A DNA stretch of 64,000 nucleotides from Ralstonia mannitolilytica (lineage in GTDB: Bacteria; Pseudomonadota; Gammaproteobacteria; Burkholderiales; Burkholderiaceae), in contig NZ_CAJPVG010000013.1 in assembly GCF_905397375.1 (NCBI RefSeq), forward strand, positions 1 to 64,000. Direction: 5' to 3'. Both the position numbers and the translations under genes were made by a program. Numbering within the stretch: the first letter of the stretch is position 1; each line of letters begins with the position of its first letter. Of this stretch, positions 42,725 to 54,010 are shown piece after piece. The notes under the pieces were generated by a model, which saw only the letters and a list, made by a program, of their open reading frames with translations, had not been told where the DNA came from and did no database searches.

Positions 42725-44235
42725 GGAACCCTCGCCACAGGGCAAGTCTTGCCGTGCGTCGGATGGGCATCGAGACGCAGCAGGAATATGTCGTCTACAT
42801 GCATCGAGACTGCCATGTTTGCCGCTCCGAGGGTTTCGAGGCGCAGACGCGAGTACTGATTAGCCTGAACGGACGCTCGATCATCGCCACGCTGAACGTT
42901 GTCGATCCGACCTTGCTGGAGTTGGGGGAGGCGGCGCTTTCGAACAGCGCGTGGCGAGCGCTGGCGCCCGCGCCGGGCGACCGGATCACGATCTCGCATG
43001 CCCCGACGCTGGACTCAATGAGCCAGGTGCGGGCGAAGATCTACGGCCACAGGCTCGACGCGTCGGCTCTGGACTCGATCATTAGTGACGTCGCCGCTGG
43101 CAGCTACCCTGGGACACATATCGCCGCTTTTCTAAGCGCCTGCGCCGGCGGGCGGATGGATTTGCAGGAGACGATCGATCTGACGCGAGCGATGCTGGCC
43201 GCGGGCAAGCGGCTCGACTGGGGGCATGCACCGATCGCGGACAAGCACTGTGTGGGTGGATTGCCGGGAAACCGCACGACGCCGATTGTCGTGTCGATCA
43301 TCACCGCGGCCGGGCTCACGATGCCGAAGACGTCGTCAAGGGCCATTACCTCGCCGGCTGGCACCGCCGACGTGATCGAAACGATGACGCCGGTGGCGCT
43401 CGATTTGGAGCAGATGCGCCGCGTTGTCCAACGCGAGGGCGGCTGCTTTGTCTGGGGAGGCTCGCTGGCGCTCAGCCCGGCCGACGACATGTTGATCCGC
43501 GTCGAGCGCCCGCTGGACCTCGACAGCGACGCGCAGCTCGTGGCATCTGTGCTGTCGAAGAAGATCGCTGCCGGCGCTACCCACTCCGTGATCGATGTGC
43601 CGGTCGGGCCGACCGCCAAGGTGCGCAGTGACGCAGACTACGAGTGCCTGAAGCAAATGCTGGAGCAGGTAGCGCAGGCCTTTGATTTGCACTTGCAGGT
43701 AGTGCGTACGGACGGGACGCAGCCGGTGGGCCGTGGCATTGGTCCCTCACTGGAGGCGCACGACGTGCTGGCAGTCCTTCAGCGTGCCGAGCGCGCGCCC
43801 GAGGATCTGAGCGTGCGCGCTGTCGCATTGGCTGGACAACTGTTGGAATTTTGCGGTCACAGCGAGCCGGGTACTGGCGTCTTGGTCGCTCAGCGGTTGC
43901 TTGATAGCGGCGCCGCGTGGGCCAAATTCCAGGCGATCTGCAAAGCGCAAGGGGGCTTACGCGAGCCGCAGCGGGCGCGGCTACGCGAGCCTGTGCTGGC
44001 CGAACGTGACGGGATGGTACGTGAGATCGACAGCCGGCGGTTGGCTCGCGTGGCCAAGCTCGCCGGGGCACCGAAGGCACCCGCTGCCGGGCTCGAACTG
44101 CATGTCAAGCTGGGGGATCGCGTCGAGCGAGGTATGCCGCTGTTCACCGTGCATGCCGAAGCGCTCGGCGAGTTGGACTACGCGTTCGACTACCTGGAGG
44201 CTCACCCGCTGATCGATGTGGGAGATTCGAGATGA
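42721..44235 (+). CDS. Thymidine phosphorylase / AMP phosphorylase-family enzyme
   Basis: This 504-aa enzyme (start at the ATGA overlap; later ATGs possible) has an extra N-terminal domain of about 85 residues, the all-alpha and alpha/beta DeoA folds, and the active-site blocks ADKHCVGGLPGNRTTPIVVSI and SSRAITSPAGTADVIE. The GNRTT form resembles the archaeal AMP phosphorylase (DeoA/TrmB) branch rather than plain thymidine phosphorylase. AMP phosphorylase releases adenine and makes ribose 1,5-bisphosphate. Which substrate is used cannot be set from sequence alone. ATGA overlaps link it to both neighbours. Confidence 0.82.
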   Translation: MRNPRHRASLAVRRMGIETQQEYVVYMHRDCHVCRSEGFEAQTRVLISLNGRSIIATLNVVDPTLLELGEAALSNSAWRALAPAPGDRITISHAPTLDSMSQVRAKIYGHRLDASALDSIISDVAAGSYPGTHIAAFLSACAGGRMDLQETIDLTRAMLAAGKRLDWGHAPIADKHCVGGLPGNRTTPIVVSIITAAGLTMPKTSSRAITSPAGTADVIETMTPVALDLEQMRRVVQREGGCFVWGGSLALSPADDMLIRVERPLDLDSDAQLVASVLSKKIAAGATHSVIDVPVGPTAKVRSDADYECLKQMLEQVAQAFDLHLQVVRTDGTQPVGRGIGPSLEAHDVLAVLQRAERAPEDLSVRAVALAGQLLEFCGHSEPGTGVLVAQRLLDSGAAWAKFQAICKAQGGLREPQRARLREPVLAERDGMVREIDSRRLARVAKLAGAPKAPAAGLELHVKLGDRVERGMPLFTVHAEALGELDYAFDYLEAHPLIDVGDSR

Positions 44236-45137
44236 CGCCACTGATTTTTGCCATGCCGGGCAATGAAGCGATGGCAGAGAAGCTGGCTTCGGCGTTGGGC
44301 GCAGAGCGCGGGACTACGACGGTGCGGCGCTTTCCGGATGGAGAGTCGTATGTGCGGGTGGAGTCTGCCGTGGAGGGGCGGCGGGTCGCCATCGTCTGCA
44401 CGCTAGACCGGCCGGACGACAAGCTGATTCCGTTGCTGCTGTTGGCGGCGGCCGCCCGGGAGAACGGTGCGACCGACGTTGGTCTGGTCGCACCTTACCT
44501 CGCCTACATGCGACAGGATAGTTGCTTCCAGCCGGGTGAGACGGTGAGTGCACGGCATTTTGCAGCCTGGTTGTCGCGTGGATTTGATTGGCTGGCAACA
44601 GTCGATCCCCACTTGCACCGCATCACCAAGTTGTCGCAGGTCTATGTAATCCCAACGCGTCACGTCCACGCGGCGCCGGCTGTGGCGGCATGGCTGCGCG
44701 CCCATGTGACACGCCCGGCGCTTGTGGGCCCTGACGAGGAGAGCAACCAATGGGTGGCCGATGTCGCAAGCAGGGCGGACGCGCCCATGGTGGTGCTGCA
44801 CAAGGTCCGCAAAGGTGACCGGGATGTCGAGGTTTCGGTGCCGGATGTGGAGCGCTGGCGCGACCACACGCCGGTGCTGGTCGATGACATTGTCTCCACC
44901 GGTCGCACGATGGCCGAGACCATTGGTCATCTGCGGCGCGCGGGCTTGGCCGCGCCTGTGTGCATCGCGATTCACGCGGTGTTTTCAGGCAACGCGGTTC
45001 AGGATTTGGAGTCCACTGGGGCCGGGCTGGTGGTGAGCTGCGACACGGTTGTCCATCCCACCAATGGAATCTCCGTTGCCCCGGACCTAGCGTCCGCGGT
45101 TCGTGAACTCATGCAAGACCCCGGGGGTGCCACATGA
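44232..45137 (+). CDS. Ribose-phosphate pyrophosphokinase-like (PRPP synthetase-like) protein
   Basis: This 301-aa protein has PRTase type I layout: RRFPDGESYVRVE and LVAPYLAYMRQDSCFQPGE near the N-terminus, the middle TVDPHLHRITKL, and the PRPP loop VLVDDIVSTGRT near the C-terminus. Prs makes PRPP from ribose 5-phosphate and ATP. It is the third overlapping gene after the nuclease and phosphorylase, so it could reuse the phosphorylated sugar. It may also act as a regulatory homologue. Confidence 0.82.
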   Translation: MTPLIFAMPGNEAMAEKLASALGAERGTTTVRRFPDGESYVRVESAVEGRRVAIVCTLDRPDDKLIPLLLLAAAARENGATDVGLVAPYLAYMRQDSCFQPGETVSARHFAAWLSRGFDWLATVDPHLHRITKLSQVYVIPTRHVHAAPAVAAWLRAHVTRPALVGPDEESNQWVADVASRADAPMVVLHKVRKGDRDVEVSVPDVERWRDHTPVLVDDIVSTGRTMAETIGHLRRAGLAAPVCIAIHAVFSGNAVQDLESTGAGLVVSCDTVVHPTNGISVAPDLASAVRELMQDPGGAT

Positions 45138-45283
45138 GTGCCAAGACTCCGCACGTTCACTTCGAGATAGATCTGGCCGGATTTTGCAAAGCCGCGATTC
45201 CGATGTCGGGTTGGCGCTTCATCGTGTCAATTGGCGGAGAGGACCGCGACGAGCCATCAACCCAACGGGAGGGCAAGAGATGA
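45134..45283 (+). CDS. 49-aa overlapping ORF of unknown function
   Basis: The ATG overlaps the prs-like stop (ATGA) and the TGA overlaps the cyclopropane synthase start (ATGA). The peptide contains PHVHFEIDLAGFC and ends with a charged REGKR. No signal peptide. Double start/stop overlap suggests true translation or at least a coupling leader for the next gene. Nothing is recognised about its function. Confidence 0.5.
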   Translation: MSAKTPHVHFEIDLAGFCKAAIPMSGWRFIVSIGGEDRDEPSTQREGKR

Positions 45284-46623
45284 ACAGCACCAAGGCATTT
45301 ATTGGCAGCGTTCCTTCGACCGACACCGAGCCGGCGCTACGCATCCTGCGTCGGTTGCTCGCTGGGATGGAGAAGCCGCCCGCACTGCGGCTGTGGAACG
45401 ACACGCTGCACGGGCACGATACGGCGGTCGATTTCACGTTGGTGGTGCGGGACCCCAGCCTGTTGCGTCAGTTGGTGGTGGCGCGCAGTCCCCTTTTATT
45501 GGCTGACGCGTACTTTCGGGGCGTGCTCGACATCGAGGGAGACCTGTACGGCGCGCTCCGGTTGAAGAACCATTTCGAGTCGATCCAGTTGTCGTGGCGC
45601 GACAAGCTCGCGCTGTTAAAGGACGCGTTAATGCTGCCCGCTCCGGACCTGGGTGAGATCAAACCGGATGCGGGCTTCGCATCCCGGGTCGCCCGGCGCT
45701 TCGCGCACCGGCATTCGCGCCACAGCGATCGCGCCGCGATCTCGTTCCACTATGACGTGTCCAACAAGTTCTATGGGTTGTGGCTGGACGAGGAGCGGGT
45801 GTACTCCTGCGCCTACTTCGAGCAGCCCTCCGATTCGCTGGACACGGCGCAGCGCAACAAGCTTGAGCACGTTTGCCGCAAGCTGCGCCTGCGGCCCGGC
45901 GAACGGCTGCTGGATATCGGCTGCGGCTGGGGGGCGCTCGTATGTTGGGCCGCGCGCGAGCACGGTGTGCACGCCCACGGCATCACCCTAAGCGAGCGAC
46001 AGCTCGAATACGCCCGCGAGCGCATTCGGATCGAAGGGTTACAGGATCGCGTCACGGTGGAGTTGCGCGATTACCGTGATCTGGAAGGCGAGGGTGTCTA
46101 CGACAAGGTTTCCAGCATCGGGATGTTCGAGCACGTCGGCCTGCGCAACCTGCCGGCCTACTATGCGGTGGTGCGTCGGATGCTCAAGCCGGGCGGCCTA
46201 TTCTTGAACCACGGCATCACGCACGACGAGGAAGGGTGGAACAAGACAGCTGCCACCGAGTTCATCAATCGCTATGTATTTCCCGACGGCGAGCTTGATT
46301 GCATCAGCAACATCCAACTCGGCATGGAGCGCGCGGGCTTTGAGATCCATGACGTCGAGGGACTGCGCCCGCACTACGCGATGACCTTACGGCACTGGGT
46401 GCATCGCCTGGAGGCTCAGCGCGATGCGGCGATCGCTGAAGTTGGAGAAGCCGCCTATCGCGTCTGGCGCCTGTACATGGCGGCCTGCGCGTTGGAGTTC
46501 GAGGCCGGTGGCTCCGGCATCTATCAAATCCTGGCGTCCAATCGCCACCCGGGTAAATGGCCTGTGCCGATGACACGGCGTGATCTGTACCGCAGTCGAC
46601 CGCATTGGGATTGGGGGAACTAG
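45280..46623 (+). CDS. cfa: Cyclopropane-fatty-acyl-phospholipid synthase
   Basis: This 447-aa enzyme starts at the ATG at 45280. It has an N-terminal lipid-binding domain, then the CFAS signature FHYDVSNKFYGLWLDEERVY, AdoMet-binding motif LDIGCGWGALVCWAA and MFEHVGLRNLPAYY. It methylenates unsaturated phospholipid chains with AdoMet, protecting membranes from stress. It is at the end of the nuclease/phosphorylase/prs run. The AdoMet synthetase elsewhere in the window would supply substrate. Confidence 0.92.
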   Translation: MNSTKAFIGSVPSTDTEPALRILRRLLAGMEKPPALRLWNDTLHGHDTAVDFTLVVRDPSLLRQLVVARSPLLLADAYFRGVLDIEGDLYGALRLKNHFESIQLSWRDKLALLKDALMLPAPDLGEIKPDAGFASRVARRFAHRHSRHSDRAAISFHYDVSNKFYGLWLDEERVYSCAYFEQPSDSLDTAQRNKLEHVCRKLRLRPGERLLDIGCGWGALVCWAAREHGVHAHGITLSERQLEYARERIRIEGLQDRVTVELRDYRDLEGEGVYDKVSSIGMFEHVGLRNLPAYYAVVRRMLKPGGLFLNHGITHDEEGWNKTAATEFINRYVFPDGELDCISNIQLGMERAGFEIHDVEGLRPHYAMTLRHWVHRLEAQRDAAIAEVGEAAYRVWRLYMAACALEFEAGGSGIYQILASNRHPGKWPVPMTRRDLYRSRPHWDWGN

Positions 46624-46627
46624 CGCT

Positions 46628-47274
46628 ATGTGCTTTTCCGCGACGGCCAGCTTTGGCTCCGGCACGCTACTGCTGGCAATCGGCACCGTGACGCTGCGTA
46701 TGGCGCGCTGCCCGGCGGAGCGCCCTTATGCCGCCATCCCATTGCTGTTTGCGATCCAGCAGCTTGTCGAGGGGGTGGTCTGGCTCAGTTTTGGTGGCCC
46801 CGCTTGGCTTAACTTTGTTGCTACGCAGGTGTACTCATTTTTCTCCCACGTACTGTGGCCGGTGTACGTCCCCTTAGCGGCATGGCTGCTAGAGCCCCGG
46901 GGTCCGCGCCGCCGAGGGTTGTTGGCCTTTGTGGTTATGGGTCTGGCTGTGGGTGCATACCTGTTGTACAGCCTGGTGGTCAACCCGATTCAGGCGCGCC
47001 CGATGGCAGGCCATGTGGACTACCAGTCCCCGCATTTCTACATTGTCGCGTCGATGACGCTGTACCTGCTTTCCACGACGGTGAGCCTGTTGCTCTCCAG
47101 CCATGTTTGGGTCAAGGTGTTCGGGGCGCTCACGCTGGCCGCTTCGTTCACCGCCTACGTTTTCTATGCCCATTGGTTCATTTCGGTGTGGTGCTTCTTC
47201 GCCGCGCTGCTGAGTGGCGCTGTCGCACTGCACTTCATCGCACTGCGTTCGATTCCCCAACAACGGATTCCCTC

Positions 47275-47278
<4 letters not shown>
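46628..47278 (+). CDS. DUF6629-type membrane protein
   Basis: This 216-aa protein begins MCFSATASFGSG, the mark of this family, and has about six to seven hydrophobic helices with conserved QQLVEGVVWL. The function is unknown. It starts 4 bases after cfa and its stop overlaps the next ATPase start (ATGA), so it belongs to the same operon. Confidence 0.8.
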
Positions 47279-49719
<2,441 letters not shown>

Positions 49720-49726
49720 AGGCATC

Positions 49727-51034
49727 ATGCTTAATCAATCGTCCGCCACTCCCGCACCCCTCGATGCGCGGGCCGTCAGGCCAGCGTTGGTCGTGCTGCT
49801 TGCTCTGGTATTTGTTGTCTCTCTCGGCTATGGAGTCGGGCTGCCGTTGCTGCAGTTGTATCTGGCGCAGTACCTGCCTGGTGCGACGCGGCAAACGCTG
49901 GCGTGGCACGTTGGCATGCTGGGAGGAATCTACACGCTCGCGCTGTTCATCTTTGCGCCGTGGTGGGGCCGCCAGTCGGATCATCGTGGGCGGGCGGCGG
50001 CGCTGACTACCGGCTTCGCTATGTTTGTGCTGGGAACCGCGATGGTCGCGCTAATACCCAGTCTCATGGCGATCTATGGCGGTCGATTGATCGCCGGGGC
50101 GGGGGCAGCGGCTATCGTGCCCGGTGCCCAGGCCTATGTGACCGACATCAGCAATACCGAGGACAGGAGTCGGCGCTTTGTGCTGATCGGTAGTGCATCG
50201 TTCGTTGGCTTTCTCGCGGGCCCCGCGTTCGGTAGTTGGCTTGCCGGGCCGCTGATGGGCATGCCTGCAGGCCAGATGCCCAGTATGGTCAACTGGCCCG
50301 CGTTGGTGGTCGCATCGGTCGGACTGCCACTTCTGTTGGCGGTTCGCCGCTGCCTGAGCACGACCAAGCCGATCTTGCTCGACAGCGGCTCGGTGCAGAT
50401 GACCCGGCAGCGCAAGCGCTTCGTTGCTGTATCGATGCTGTTAGCCCTGCTGGCGTCCTTTGCCGCAGGTACCTTCGAAGTCGGCTTCAGCCTGTTTGGT
50501 GGCCAGACACTGCGCCTACCCAACTCGATGATTGCGGTGATGTTTGTCACGTGCAGCCTGGCGATGCTCGCCGCGCAGGCTTTGCTGCTGCTTCCGGCAG
50601 TGCGCAAGCATATCGACCATCGCTGGGTTGCCGGCGCATTTGCCGGCTCAGCGGTGGCACTGGGCTTTGCCGCACTGGTGCCCGATGCCGCCGCGCTTGG
50701 GCTGCTAATCGCCGTGGTGGCTACCGGCGTCGGCATGATTGGACCGGTGCTGTCTTATGAGTTGCTGGAAGGTGACCGTAGTTTCGCTGGGTCGCTGTTG
50801 GCAAGGCAGGCAGCCGCAGGCAACCTGGGGCAGGCACTAGGTTCGGTGAGTGCCGGTACCCTGTTTGGATGGAATACGTTCGCTCCATTTTGGGCAGCGG
50901 CGGCTGTGTTGCTGCTTGGTAGTGTGGCTGCACTGCGTTGGTGGGGCGCGGCGCGGCAGGCTGAACGTCAGCCAGAGCAGCGCAGCTTTCAAGCAGAAGG
51001 AGAAAGGCAGACGAGGGAAGGGCGGGGCGCATGA
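49727..51034 (+). CDS. MFS transporter, substrate unknown
   Basis: This 435-aa protein has twelve hydrophobic segments, the MFS loop 2-3 motif WWGRQSDHRGRAAAL (G-R-x-S-D-x-x-G-R), and a hydrophilic C-terminal tail rich in Gln/Glu/Arg. It is 7 bases after the ATPase gene. Multidrug or small-metabolite efflux is plausible; metal export is not established. Confidence 0.82.
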   Translation: MLNQSSATPAPLDARAVRPALVVLLALVFVVSLGYGVGLPLLQLYLAQYLPGATRQTLAWHVGMLGGIYTLALFIFAPWWGRQSDHRGRAAALTTGFAMFVLGTAMVALIPSLMAIYGGRLIAGAGAAAIVPGAQAYVTDISNTEDRSRRFVLIGSASFVGFLAGPAFGSWLAGPLMGMPAGQMPSMVNWPALVVASVGLPLLLAVRRCLSTTKPILLDSGSVQMTRQRKRFVAVSMLLALLASFAAGTFEVGFSLFGGQTLRLPNSMIAVMFVTCSLAMLAAQALLLLPAVRKHIDHRWVAGAFAGSAVALGFAALVPDAAALGLLIAVVATGVGMIGPVLSYELLEGDRSFAGSLLARQAAAGNLGQALGSVSAGTLFGWNTFAPFWAAAAVLLLGSVAALRWWGAARQAERQPEQRSFQAEGERQTREGRGA

Positions 51035-51081
51035 ACAACAATGAAAATTCCTCGTGCTATGTGCGCGCATTGTGCTTTTGA
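51031..51081 (+). CDS. 16-codon ORF overlapping the MFS stop, probable remnant
   Basis: ATGA overlap with the MFS stop opens MNNNENSSCYVRALCF and then a TGA at 51079. It is too short to judge as a gene. It may be the start of a gene that decayed in the following non-coding stretch or a coupling leader. No similarity is recognised. Confidence 0.25.
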   Translation: MNNNENSSCYVRALCF

Positions 51082-51199
51082 GGCCGCTTTCCAATGGCAG
51101 CGCACCGAACCGGCAATTCGTGGATGGTGTAACACGTGACGGCGGATGTGACCTATCAGCGCCATTTGCTCCTTCCAATTGAACTGGGGTTCAAAGCCG

Positions 51200-51526
51200 T
51201 TATTGCATAGCTCGACAGGCTTGCGCGCATTCCTCACACGCACGTGCGCAAGTTTGACAGTGGTCGTGTGCATGCTTCGCGCACTCTGCGCCGCATTTCT
51301 GACAGATGGTTGCGCATAATACGCAAACGGCTTTGGCTTGGCTGCTGCCGCGTGCCATATAACCAACGGCAGTCTGGCACAACTCCGCGCAATCGAGATC
51401 CAGGCGAATACAGTCGGCAAGTTCCGCCGGGCTTGGCTCGTTGAGGCAAGCCACAGCACAGTGCAAGCATGTGACCTGACACGCGTTACAGGCGTCGAGA
51501 CATTCTTGATAGGTTTGGTGAGACAT
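51200..51526 (-). CDS. Cys-rich four-helix-bundle copper-storage-like protein (DUF326/Csp type)
   Basis: This 108-aa protein starts at the ATG at 51524-51526 with AGGAGAACG upstream; the open frame continues further but is a fusion with remnant DNA. It has about 19 cysteines in CxxxC and CxxC spacing along four helices (CLDACNACQVTCLHC, then CATICQKCGAECAKH and CARACEECAQAC). Copper-storage proteins (Csp) fill such a bundle with many Cu(I). It lacks a signal peptide, so is likely a cytosolic (Csp3-like) store. Confidence 0.85.
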   Translation of the reverse strand: MSHQTYQECLDACNACQVTCLHCAVACLNEPSPAELADCIRLDLDCAELCQTAVGYMARGSSQAKAVCVLCATICQKCGAECAKHAHDHCQTCARACEECAQACRAMQ

Positions 51527-51764
51527 CGTCGTTCTCCTGGGTGGTTGGCGTACCGACATGGCATGCGCACCCACGAGAAAGCAAGGACGGCGCCTTGTGC
51601 CAAAGAGGCGGGGCACGTTGAGTCGCAAATGGCCAGATCTGTCCGAACCGTAATCGGACCGCCATGTGGCGGTCATGTGCGCTTTCCGCCAGTGGCCCAT
51701 GGTGAACCGAAGTGTTCGCGCTCTCGGCGGAATGCGGTCGGCACGTGGAGACGCGCGTGCGCCA

Positions 51765-51830
51765 CGACGACCACAAGGCCATGTCGCGGGGGTGTGCCGG
51801 ATCGCATTGGGCAGCAAATCACCAACGTAG
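51765..51830 (-). pseudogene. Frameshifted fragment of a CopS-like sensor kinase
   Basis: This 66-bp stretch resembles the N-box region of copS at about 52888-52950 closely, including ATGTCGCGGG and GTGTGCCGGAT, but has an extra G that breaks the frame just after IRHTP. On the minus strand it reads VGDLLPNAIRHTP before the shift, the ATP-binding N-box of histidine kinases. It is embedded in a 577-bp region (51527-52103) with no intact gene. It is probably the last trace of a second sensor gene. Confidence 0.6.
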
Positions 51831-52030
51831 CAGCGCCACAGCAAAGTGGTCTAGAACTAGCCTCTGGTGGACGGTGTCGAGCCGGTGCCGAACCCGTACA
51901 CCTCTATGCGTCGTGACATCACCCAGCGGGCGCTACCGCGCGCACCAACAACTTCGGTACGCATTGCCATATCGTGCTGTTTTGGGACACCGATTACCAT
52001 CTCATCGCACGCTAGTTGCTCGTGGGTGGT

Positions 52031-52044
52031 CTGACCTGCATCAA
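52031..52044. promoter_or_regulatory. Weak FNR/ANR-like site CTGACCTGCATCAA
   Basis: The right half ATCAA is perfect and the left half CTGAC has two differences from TTGAT. It is 60-73 bases upstream of the lone copC at 52104. Weaker than the other sites. Confidence 0.3.
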
Positions 52045-52103
52045 CAGGCTCCGTGTGCAACGACTTAAGCTAAATGCACATTCCCAAGAAACGGAGGTGC
52101 GCC

Positions 52104-52490
52104 ATGTCCGCAAGTCGCCGCGCATTGCGAGGCTCAGTCACCGTCCTGTTCGCGATTCTGAGCGAGATCGCTCTCGGCCATCCAAAGCTGGTTTCATCGA
52201 GACCAGCGAACAATTCTGAAGTGGCCGCCCCAAAGCGAATCGAATTGAGATTTTCAGAGGAACTTGTATTCCCGCCTTCGGGAGGTAATCTAGTTATGGC
52301 GTGGCTGCCGGGCCGGGCGCTTCACGGGCCGATGAAGATTCCGGCTGAAGTATCGCGTGGCGGAGACGCCAAGACGGTCGTTATTCAGCCGACTCAACCT
52401 CTCATGGCTGGTTCCTATCGCGTTGACTGGCAAGCGGTCTCATCCGATGGGCATCCTGTCAATGGCAGGATCGTATTCCGAGTACGATGA
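52104..52490 (+). CDS. copC: CopC-like periplasmic copper-binding protein (solo copy)
   Basis: This 128-aa protein starts at the ATG at 52104 with GGAGGTGCG upstream. It has a signal peptide (ending SEIALG) and mature HPKLVSSRPANNSEVAAP, whose N-terminal His is a Cu(II) ligand, and a later DGHPVNGR with His. It lacks the Met-rich Cu(I) loop of the classical CopC, having MAWLPGRALHG instead. It is not in a copABCD operon but sits alone between the Csp-like gene and copS. It resembles the operon copC at 57770. Confidence 0.8.
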   Translation: MSASRRALRGSVTVLFAILSEIALGHPKLVSSRPANNSEVAAPKRIELRFSEELVFPPSGGNLVMAWLPGRALHGPMKIPAEVSRGGDAKTVVIQPTQPLMAGSYRVDWQAVSSDGHPVNGRIVFRVR

Positions 52491-52612
52491 AGCGCCGATC
52501 CTCATCGTTTGAGTCCATCGGAGTGGCGCGCGAAACCGGCGGCTGTTTCGGTTTGCGACCCAAAATGCCCGCCAAGCCCGGCTTGGCAGTAGTCGCCGCA
52601 GTGTGCAAAGAA

Positions 52613-54010
52613 CTATACAGACAATATTGCGGCATCGATGCAACGCGGTAGGCGGATAGAGAACCGTGTGCGCCCGTCAATGCGCGCAACGGTGATGGTG
52701 CCGCCGTGCGCCGCAACGATCGCTTTGGTGATGGCCAAGCCAAGGCCGGCACTTTCCGACTCGGGCCGCGCGCGCGATTTGTCCGCCCGGAAAAAGCGCT
52801 CGAAGATAAATGGCAGCAGCTGCGGCGCGATCTCGCTGCCGTCGTTGTCTACCGAAACCGTCATGCCGTCGCGATCATCACTGACCGAGACGACCACGCG
52901 GCCATGTCGCGGGGTGTGCCGGATGGCGTTGGAGAGCAGGTTGCTCAACGCACGGCGCAGCATGAGCCGGTCTCCTGTGACGTGTCCATCGCCCCGCGTT
53001 TCGAGCAGGACAGCCTTGTCTTCTGCAAGCGCGTCATAGAAATCGAACAACGCGCGGATTTCGTCAGCGATGCGGATGTCTTCGGCGCTTGGCAGCGTCA
53101 GGCTGTGCTCCATCTTGGCGAGGTACAGCATGTCGGACACCATGCGTGCCAGGCGCTGCAGTTCCTCCGCATTGGAGGTCAGCACATCGCGATACTTCGT
53201 GCCCTCGCGCGGCTGGGATAGCACGACCTCCGTCTGCGTGAGCAGGTTCGTGATAGGCGTACGCAGTTCATGGGCGATGTCGGTCGAGAAGTCCGACAAG
53301 CGGCGGAAATCGTTCTGCAGGCGCTCCAACATGCCGTTCAGGGTCGCGGCAAGGTCCGCCACTTCGACTGGCACGGTATCAACAGGCATGCGTTCATCGA
53401 GCTTGTCGGCAGTCACCGTGCGCGCCCGCGAGGCCATGGTGCGCAAAGGCGCCAGGCCTCGGCGTGCAGCCCACCAGCCGAATAGGCCCGTGGCCAGCGC
53501 TGCGACGGCGATATAGAAAGCGAGCGTCCCGCGGAAGGTGTGGAGGAAGTGGGCGTGAATGTCCGTGTTGATCCCCAGCAGGACATCAAGCTCGCCCGAT
53601 GATCCATCTCGCAGTGGGATGGCCGCGTGCATGCCCCGATATTGCTGACCGCCTTGCGCCCAAACGAGGGTTTCGCTGGTATGCCGCAACTGCGCCAGCG
53701 CTTGCGTTGCCGCTTGAAAATCGAAATCCTGGGTTACGTACAGCATGTGCCCGTCCGAACCCTGGATACGAGCTACGAGATCGGTGCGATGTTGGATTGC
53801 CTCGCGGATGCGTTCGGGGACCTGTTCGGCGGGACTCGATTCGACAATCTTTTCAATGACGCTGACGTTCTCGCGCAGCGCGGTGTAGTCCTCCACCGCA
53901 AAGTGCTGATCCATGGCCAGCGCAATCACCACGCCCAGGCCCAGCAAGACGGCTGCCGAACACAGCGAGAAATACGCGGTGAGCCGAGTGGTCAGGGAGA
54001 ACTGCCCCAT
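52613..54010 (-). CDS. copS: CopS/CusS-type copper sensor histidine kinase
   Basis: This 465-aa inner-membrane protein has two helices (about 13-33 and 162-182) around a periplasmic sensor with several His, a HAMP segment, DHp box STDIAHELRTPITN (phosphorylated His247), and ATPase boxes LLSNAIRHTPRHG and SAGLGLAITKAI. It phosphorylates CopR in response to periplasmic copper. The start ATG shares one base with the copR stop, so the pair is translationally coupled. Confidence 0.9.
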   Translation of the reverse strand: MGQFSLTTRLTAYFSLCSAAVLLGLGVVIALAMDQHFAVEDYTALRENVSVIEKIVESSPAEQVPERIREAIQHRTDLVARIQGSDGHMLYVTQDFDFQAATQALAQLRHTSETLVWAQGGQQYRGMHAAIPLRDGSSGELDVLLGINTDIHAHFLHTFRGTLAFYIAVAALATGLFGWWAARRGLAPLRTMASRARTVTADKLDERMPVDTVPVEVADLAATLNGMLERLQNDFRRLSDFSTDIAHELRTPITNLLTQTEVVLSQPREGTKYRDVLTSNAEELQRLARMVSDMLYLAKMEHSLTLPSAEDIRIADEIRALFDFYDALAEDKAVLLETRGDGHVTGDRLMLRRALSNLLSNAIRHTPRHGRVVVSVSDDRDGMTVSVDNDGSEIAPQLLPFIFERFFRADKSRARPESESAGLGLAITKAIVAAHGGTITVARIDGRTRFSIRLPRCIDAAILSV

